Shown in pieces: positions 59,972 through 64,000 of a DNA stretch of 64,000 nucleotides. Source of the DNA: Antarctobacter sediminis (GTDB lineage Bacteria > Pseudomonadota > Alphaproteobacteria > Rhodobacterales > Rhodobacteraceae); assembly GCF_019218285.1 (NCBI RefSeq), contig NZ_JAHUZG010000001.1, positions 1,520,967 to 1,584,966 of the forward strand, in the 5' to 3' direction. Position numbers and translations under genes: made by a program. The notes under the pieces were generated by a model. It was given only the letters and a program-made list of their open reading frames with translations. It made no database searches and was not told the origin of the DNA. Positions within the stretch are counted from its first letter, which is position 1; every line of letters begins with the position of its first letter.

Positions 59972-61132
59972 ATGAACGCACTGCCCGACAGCTACCAGGA
60001 CATCCGCGACGGCATCCGCGCCCTTTGCGCGCAATTCCCCGACAGCTATCACCGCGAAGTCGATGCCGATCGCGCCTACCCCGAAGCCTTCGTTGACGCG
60101 CTGACCAAAGAAGGATGGATGGCCGCCCTGATCCCCGAGGCATATGGCGGTTCGGGTCTTGGCTTGACCGAAGCCTCTGTCATCATGGAAGAAATCAACC
60201 GCGCTGGCGGCAATTCCGGTGCCTGCCACGGCCAGATGTACAACATGAACACGCTGGTCCGGCACGGGTCCGAGGAACAGCGCCAGCGCATCCTGCCCAA
60301 ACTGGCCAGTGGAGAATTGCGTCTGCAAAGCATGGGCGTGACCGAACCGACCACCGGCACCGACACCACCAAGATCAAGACCACCGCCGTAAAAAAGGGC
60401 GACCGTTATGTCGTCAACGGGCAGAAGGTCTGGATCAGCCGGGTGCAGCATTCGGACCTGATGATCCTGCTGGCCCGCACCACGCCACTGGCGGAAGTAA
60501 AGAAGAAATCCGAAGGCCTGTCGATCTTTCTTGTCGATATCAAACAGGCCATGACCTCGGGGATGGAGGTCAAACCTATCCCGAACATGGTCAACCACGA
60601 AACCAACGAACTGTTCTTTGACAACCTTGAAATCCCCGAGGAAAACCTGATCGGCGAAGAGGGCAAAGGCTTTAAATACATCCTCACCGGCCTGAACGCT
60701 GAACGCGCGCTGATCGCGGCGGAATGCATCGGCGACGGTTATTGGTTCACCGACCGCGTGACGGATTACGTCAAGGAACGGCAGGTCTTTGGCCGCCCCA
60801 TCGGCCAGAACCAGGGCGTGCAATTTCCAATCGCAGAGGCCTTCATCGAGGTCGAGGCCGCCAATCTGATGCGCTATAAGGCCTGCGCGCTTTACGATCA
60901 GGGCCACCCCTGCGGGGCCGAGGCCAACATGGCGAAATACCTTGCCGCAAAAGCCAGCTGGGAGGCGGCGAACGCCTGCATCCAGTTCCACGGCGGTTTT
61001 GGCTTTGCCTGCGAATACGACGTCGAACGCAAGTTCCGCGAAACCCGCCTGTATCAGGTGGCGCCGATTTCAACCAACCTGATCCTGTCCTATGTGGCCG
61101 AGCACGTTCTTGGCCTGCCGAGGTCGTTCTGA
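59972..61132 (+). CDS. Acyl-CoA dehydrogenase of the itaconate-like locus
   Basis: A 386-residue acyl-CoA dehydrogenase: IPEAYGGSGLGLTEASVIMEEINRAGG near residue 54, LQSMGVTEPTTGTDTTKIKTTAV near residue 116, NGQKVWISRVQHSDLMILLARTT near residue 149 and the C-terminal FHGGFGFACEYDVERKFRETRLYQVAPIS. Unlike most relatives it has TEPTTGTD in place of TEPGAGSD, a feature of a subgroup acting on small branched or dicarboxylic esters. A homologous enzyme lies in the Pseudomonas itaconate locus. I chose ATG 59972. Its TGA shares a base with the next start. Confidence 0.87.
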   Translation: MNALPDSYQDIRDGIRALCAQFPDSYHREVDADRAYPEAFVDALTKEGWMAALIPEAYGGSGLGLTEASVIMEEINRAGGNSGACHGQMYNMNTLVRHGSEEQRQRILPKLASGELRLQSMGVTEPTTGTDTTKIKTTAVKKGDRYVVNGQKVWISRVQHSDLMILLARTTPLAEVKKKSEGLSIFLVDIKQAMTSGMEVKPIPNMVNHETNELFFDNLEIPEENLIGEEGKGFKYILTGLNAERALIAAECIGDGYWFTDRVTDYVKERQVFGRPIGQNQGVQFPIAEAFIEVEAANLMRYKACALYDQGHPCGAEANMAKYLAAKASWEAANACIQFHGGFGFACEYDVERKFRETRLYQVAPISTNLILSYVAEHVLGLPRSF

Positions 61133-62220
61133 TGGGTCCGCTTGCAGGATTGAAGGTGGTCGCCATCGAACAGGCGGTGGCCGCGCCCTTCTGCACCTCG
61201 CGCCTTGCCGATGCGGGTGCCGAGATCATCAAGATAGAACGCCCCGAAGGCGATTTTGCCCGTGGGTATGACGACGTGGCCGCCGGGCAATCCAGCTATT
61301 TTGTCTGGCTTAACCGGGGCAAGACCTCGGTCACGCTTGACCTGCGCTCGGACGCAGGCAAGGCGGAACTGGCCAAGCTGTTACAGGGCGCCGATGTGCT
61401 GGTGCAGAACCTCAAGCGCGGCGCGCTGGATCGCCTTGGTTTCGGGCCGGACCGGCTGGAACGGGATTTCCCCCGCCTGATCACCTGTTCGATCACCGGC
61501 TACGGCGACGCCGGCCCCATGGCCGACCGCAAAGCTTACGACCTGTTGATACAGGCGGAAAGCGGGCTGTGCAGCATCACGGGCGGGCCAACGGAACCGG
61601 CGCGTGTGGGCATTTCCATCGTCGATATTGCCACGGGTGCCACCGCCCATGCCGCCGTGCTCGAGGCGCTGATCCGGCGCGGGATCACCGGCAAGGGTGC
61701 GCAGATCGGCGTATCCATGTTCGATGTCATGGCCGATTGGCTGACGGTTCCGCTGCTGAACCACGAAGGCGGCAAAACTCCCCAACGGGTCGGCATGAAA
61801 CATCCGTCGATCGCGCCCTACGGGGTCTTTACCGCCGCCGACGGCGTGCAGGTCCTGATCTCGGTCCAGAGCGACCGCGAATGGCGGCGGTTGTGCGCCG
61901 AGTTTCTGGGCAAGCCCGATCTGGGCCACGACCCGCGCTTTGCCACCAATGTGACCCGCGTCACAAACCGCAACCTGACCGATGCCCTGATCGCCGAGGG
62001 TTTTGCCAGCCGCACCGCCAAAGAGGCGATCACAGCCCTGCTGGAGGCCGACGTGGCGCTGGCCACCGTGACCGATATGGCCGGGCTGTCCGAGCATCCG
62101 CATCTGCGCCGGATTACCGTCGATACGCCGAACGGGCCGGTCTCATACCCGGCACCAGCGGCGGTCTGGGCGGATGAGGAGCGCAGCTATGGACCTGTCC
62201 CCGCGCTGGGTGAGGCATGA
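61132..62220 (+). CDS. ict: Class III CoA transferase (CaiB/BaiF), itaconate CoA-transferase candidate
   Basis: A 362-residue class III CoA transferase. It opens MGPLAGLKVVAIEQAVAAPFCTSRLADAGAEIIKIERPEGDFARGYD, and the catalytic aspartate lies in ADRKAYDLLIQAESGL near residue 133 (KAYD), as in transferases and not racemases. It is followed by hydratase- and lyase-like genes that match mesaconyl-C4-CoA/itaconyl-CoA hydratase and citramalyl-CoA lyase. The best reading is succinyl-CoA:itaconate or mesaconyl-CoA transfer. Exact donor and acceptor are inferred from the set. Confidence 0.82.
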   Translation: MGPLAGLKVVAIEQAVAAPFCTSRLADAGAEIIKIERPEGDFARGYDDVAAGQSSYFVWLNRGKTSVTLDLRSDAGKAELAKLLQGADVLVQNLKRGALDRLGFGPDRLERDFPRLITCSITGYGDAGPMADRKAYDLLIQAESGLCSITGGPTEPARVGISIVDIATGATAHAAVLEALIRRGITGKGAQIGVSMFDVMADWLTVPLLNHEGGKTPQRVGMKHPSIAPYGVFTAADGVQVLISVQSDREWRRLCAEFLGKPDLGHDPRFATNVTRVTNRNLTDALIAEGFASRTAKEAITALLEADVALATVTDMAGLSEHPHLRRITVDTPNGPVSYPAPAAVWADEERSYGPVPALGEA

Positions 62221-63056
62221 TCATGGAGATCGACCACCTGCGCGGCTGGATCGGCCGCGAGGACAGCCTCTCGGAAATCCTGACGCCAACGCTGGTGGCG
62301 CGTTTTGCCGCCACCTTTGACCGGGATGTGCCGCTGGATAACGGGGCCGACGCGCCCGCGATGATCCACCTGTGCCTGTGTCACCCGGCAGCGCCAACGA
62401 CGGCACTGGCATCGGACGGCCACCCCAGGCGCGGCGGCTTTCTGCCTCCGGTGCCGTTACCCCGGCGCATGTGGGCCGGAGGCGAGATCGTCTTTGCCGC
62501 GGCGCCGCGCATCGGTGAAACGATCACACGCCGCTCGGTGATCGAGGATGTGGCGACCAAACAGGGCCGCAGCGGCGCACTGTGTTTTGTCACCGTCCGG
62601 CACCACTATACCGCCGGAGAGCGCCGGTTGCTGAGCGAACGGCAGGACATCGTCTATCGCGAGGCCGCACAGCCCGGGACCACGCCCCCTGCGCCACCGC
62701 CCGCAGAAAGCGGCCCTTACCGCCACAGCCTGACCGCCGGGCCCGCCTTGCTGTTCCGCTATTCCGCGCTGACCTTTAACGGGCACCGCATCCACTATGA
62801 CCTGCCCTATGCCACCGAAACCGAAGGCTATCCGGGGTTGATGGTTCACGGGCCGATGCAGGCCACGCTTTTGGCGCAAATGGCAGAAGATCAACGCGGC
62901 ACTCCGCCAAAGACCTTCCGCTTTCGCAGCCTGTCACCGTTGTTCGACCGCGCCCCCGTCATGCTGAATGCGCGCGACGATGGGGCCGGAGGCGTCTCTC
63001 TCTGGACCTCTGCGCCGGGGGGGCCGGTCGCGATGGAGGCGCAAGCCACATGGTAA
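62217..63056 (+). CDS. ich: Mesaconyl-C4-CoA/itaconyl-CoA hydratase-like (FAS1-like dehydratase domain)
   Basis: A 279-residue double hot-dog hydratase of the HTD2/Meh type. Matching segments are GGFLPPVPLPRRMWAGGEIVFAAAPRIGETITRRSVIEDVATKQGRSG near residues 71-120 and LLFRYSALTFNGHRIHYDLPYATETEGYPGLMVHGPMQA near residues 180-218, with catalytic histidine and tyrosine region. Relatives hydrate mesaconyl-C4-CoA or itaconyl-CoA to citramalyl-CoA. It overlaps the CoA transferase by ATGA and the lyase by 7 bases, so all three are coupled. Confidence 0.87.
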   Translation: MIMEIDHLRGWIGREDSLSEILTPTLVARFAATFDRDVPLDNGADAPAMIHLCLCHPAAPTTALASDGHPRRGGFLPPVPLPRRMWAGGEIVFAAAPRIGETITRRSVIEDVATKQGRSGALCFVTVRHHYTAGERRLLSERQDIVYREAAQPGTTPPAPPPAESGPYRHSLTAGPALLFRYSALTFNGHRIHYDLPYATETEGYPGLMVHGPMQATLLAQMAEDQRGTPPKTFRFRSLSPLFDRAPVMLNARDDGAGGVSLWTSAPGGPVAMEAQATW

Positions 63057-63844
63057 GCCCTGACCTGATCCGCGCGCCCCTGTTCGTGCCCGCAGACCGG
63101 CCTGAACGGTTTGCCAAAGCCGCAGGTTCCGGCACGGATGCTGTCATCCTCGACCTTGAGGACGCCGTCGCCCCCGAGGCAAAGGACAAGGCCCGCACCC
63201 TACTGGACTGCCGCTTTACAGACCTGCCGGTGATCCTGCGCGTCAATGCCATTGGCACGCCATGGCATTCGGCCGATATCGCGGCGGCCTGCGCCCTGCC
63301 TTTTGCCGCGCTCATGCTGCCCAAGGCCGAAGACCCCGGCGCCGTTGCCGCGCTGGCAACGGAATTGCCCGCGCATATGGTGGTGATCGCGCTGATCGAA
63401 ACCGCCCGCGGACTGGCCGCGGCGCGCCAGATCGCGGCGCTGGACCGGGTGGCGCGCCTTGCCTTCGGTTCGGTCGACTATTGTGCCGATCTGGGCTGCG
63501 CCCACCAGCGGGACGCGCTGCTGTCGGCGCGGTCCGAACTGGTGCTTGCCGCCCGACTGGCCGGTATGCCGCCGCCGCTGGACGGCGTGACAACCGCGCT
63601 GCAATCACCCGGAGCCGCCGAGGAGGACGCACGCCACGCCCGCAGCCTTGGCATGGGCGGCAAGCTTTGCATCCATCCGCGTCAGGTGCCCGAGGTGCTG
63701 ACCGGCTTCCGCCCCACAGAGGCGGAACAGGATTGGGCGCGCCGCGTTCTGGCCGCCGGTGACGGGGCTGTCGCCGTCGACGGTGCAATGGTCGATGCCC
63801 CGGTACGCCTGCGCGCCCGGTCCATCCTCGCCGCCGCAGTCTGA
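63050..63844 (+). CDS. ccl: CitE-like CoA lyase, citramalyl-CoA lyase candidate
   Basis: A 264-residue HpcH/HpaI-CitE family protein: [35 protein letters not shown] near residue 7, [12 protein letters not shown] near residue 66, [13 protein letters not shown] near residue 90, [10 protein letters not shown] near residue 110 and [11 protein letters not shown] near residue 138 (magnesium-binding aspartate and glutamate), ending with [12 protein letters not shown]. It would split citramalyl-CoA into acetyl-CoA and pyruvate. ATG 63050 overlaps the hydratase gene end by 7 bases. Confidence 0.87.
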   Translation: MVSPDLIRAPLFVPADRPERFAKAAGSGTDAVILDLEDAVAPEAKDKARTLLDCRFTDLPVILRVNAIGTPWHSADIAAACALPFAALMLPKAEDPGAVAALATELPAHMVVIALIETARGLAAARQIAALDRVARLAFGSVDYCADLGCAHQRDALLSARSELVLAARLAGMPPPLDGVTTALQSPGAAEEDARHARSLGMGGKLCIHPRQVPEVLTGFRPTEAEQDWARRVLAAGDGAVAVDGAMVDAPVRLRARSILAAAV

Positions 63845-63867
63845 CGATCAGCCCAAAGGAACCCCCT

Positions 63868-63897
63868 ATGACCAACAGGAAAGAGACACGCAGATGA
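63868..63897 (+). other. Nine-codon ORF overlapping the etfB start
   Basis: A tiny frame (MTNRKETRR) runs from ATG 63868, preceded by AAAGGA at good spacing, to a TGA that overlaps the etfB ATG (ATGA). It could act as a translational lead-in for etfB. It may also be chance, since nine codons is short. Confidence 0.35.
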
Positions 63898-64000
63898 AGG
63901 TGCTTGTACCCGTCAAGCGCGTGATCGATTACAACGTGAAGGTCCGTGTAAAAGCGGACGGATCGGGTGTCGATCTGGCGAACGTGAAGATGTCGATGAA
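63894..64000 (+). CDS. etfB: Electron transfer flavoprotein beta subunit (5' part)
   Basis: Only the first 35 residues are in the window: [19 protein letters not shown], followed by [16 protein letters not shown], the standard N-terminus of EtfB. ETF takes electrons from the acyl-CoA dehydrogenases and gives them to ETF-ubiquinone oxidoreductase. Its position 49 bp after the lyase gene suggests cotranscription or at least functional grouping with the dehydrogenase genes. The gene is cut by the right edge. Confidence 0.93.
   Translation, partial: MKVLVPVKRVIDYNVKVRVKADGSGVDLANVKMSM

Noticed and set aside
1..64000. CRISPR arrays, prophage or insertion sequences
   Set aside because: No regularly spaced repeats, transposase, integrase or phage structural genes were seen anywhere in the window.

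Overview
The window is GC-rich bacterial DNA with dense, often overlapping genes. Its content points to an alphaproteobacterium of the order Rhodobacterales (Roseobacter-like). The pointers are the DUF6324-type small protein, the MmcB-type nuclease-like protein, a two-gene benzoyl-CoA epoxidase with a shikimate-kinase-like regulator, TRAP uptake, and a tRNA-His without the extra 5' G. This placement is inferred from gene content only.

Layout. 0-4.3 kb: housekeeping (PopZ-like protein, TolC, Pcm) and two tRNAs (Cys, His). 4.4-16.3 kb: aerobic benzoate degradation by the box route. Benzoate-CoA ligase, an alpha/beta hydrolase and a DUF309 protein form one operon. boxC, boxB, a tiny four-cysteine protein, boxA, a thioesterase, boxR and a thiolase form a second operon on the same strand. 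A MarR gene with a PaaG-like isomerase is divergent. TGCA repeats before boxC and before the ligase are candidate BoxR sites. No boxD (semialdehyde dehydrogenase) is present. 16.3-25.1 kb: mixed housekeeping (GNAT, VOC, MmcB, an unknown membrane pair, a likely 6S RNA, ribBA-ribH-nusB, rlmB, tRNA-Tyr) and one gene-free stretch of about 620 bp.

25.1-37.1 kb: an electrophile and haloacid defence block. An HxlR regulator is divergent from a ten-gene operon: MdaB quinone reductase, three glutathione transferases, a FrnE-type DsbA protein, a small GNAT, a HAD dehalogenase-like protein, KefF-like and Kef antiporter genes and a DehI dehalogenase. It is followed by a three-gene molybdenum hydroxylase operon (iorA, iorB, dihaem cytochrome). 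A near-identical 27-bp element lies 83-87 bp before both operons, so they are probably co-regulated. I regard this as the most interesting candidate system.

37.3-58.9 kb: catabolism of an unidentified carboxylic acid through CoA thioesters. It includes MmgE/PrpD, a two-subunit acyl-CoA dehydrogenase, enoyl-CoA hydratases, a nitronate monooxygenase-like enzyme, a TRAP transporter, a racemase-type CoA transferase, a MaoC hydratase, SDRs, two AMP-forming ligases, a MarR regulator with matching candidate operators at three promoters, and a DUF35/thiolase-like pair. 58.9-64 kb: a LysR gene divergent from acyl-CoA dehydrogenase, class III CoA transferase, mesaconyl-C4-CoA-hydratase-like and CitE-like lyase genes, the layout of known itaconate degradation loci. 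The window ends inside etfB, the electron acceptor for acyl-CoA dehydrogenases.
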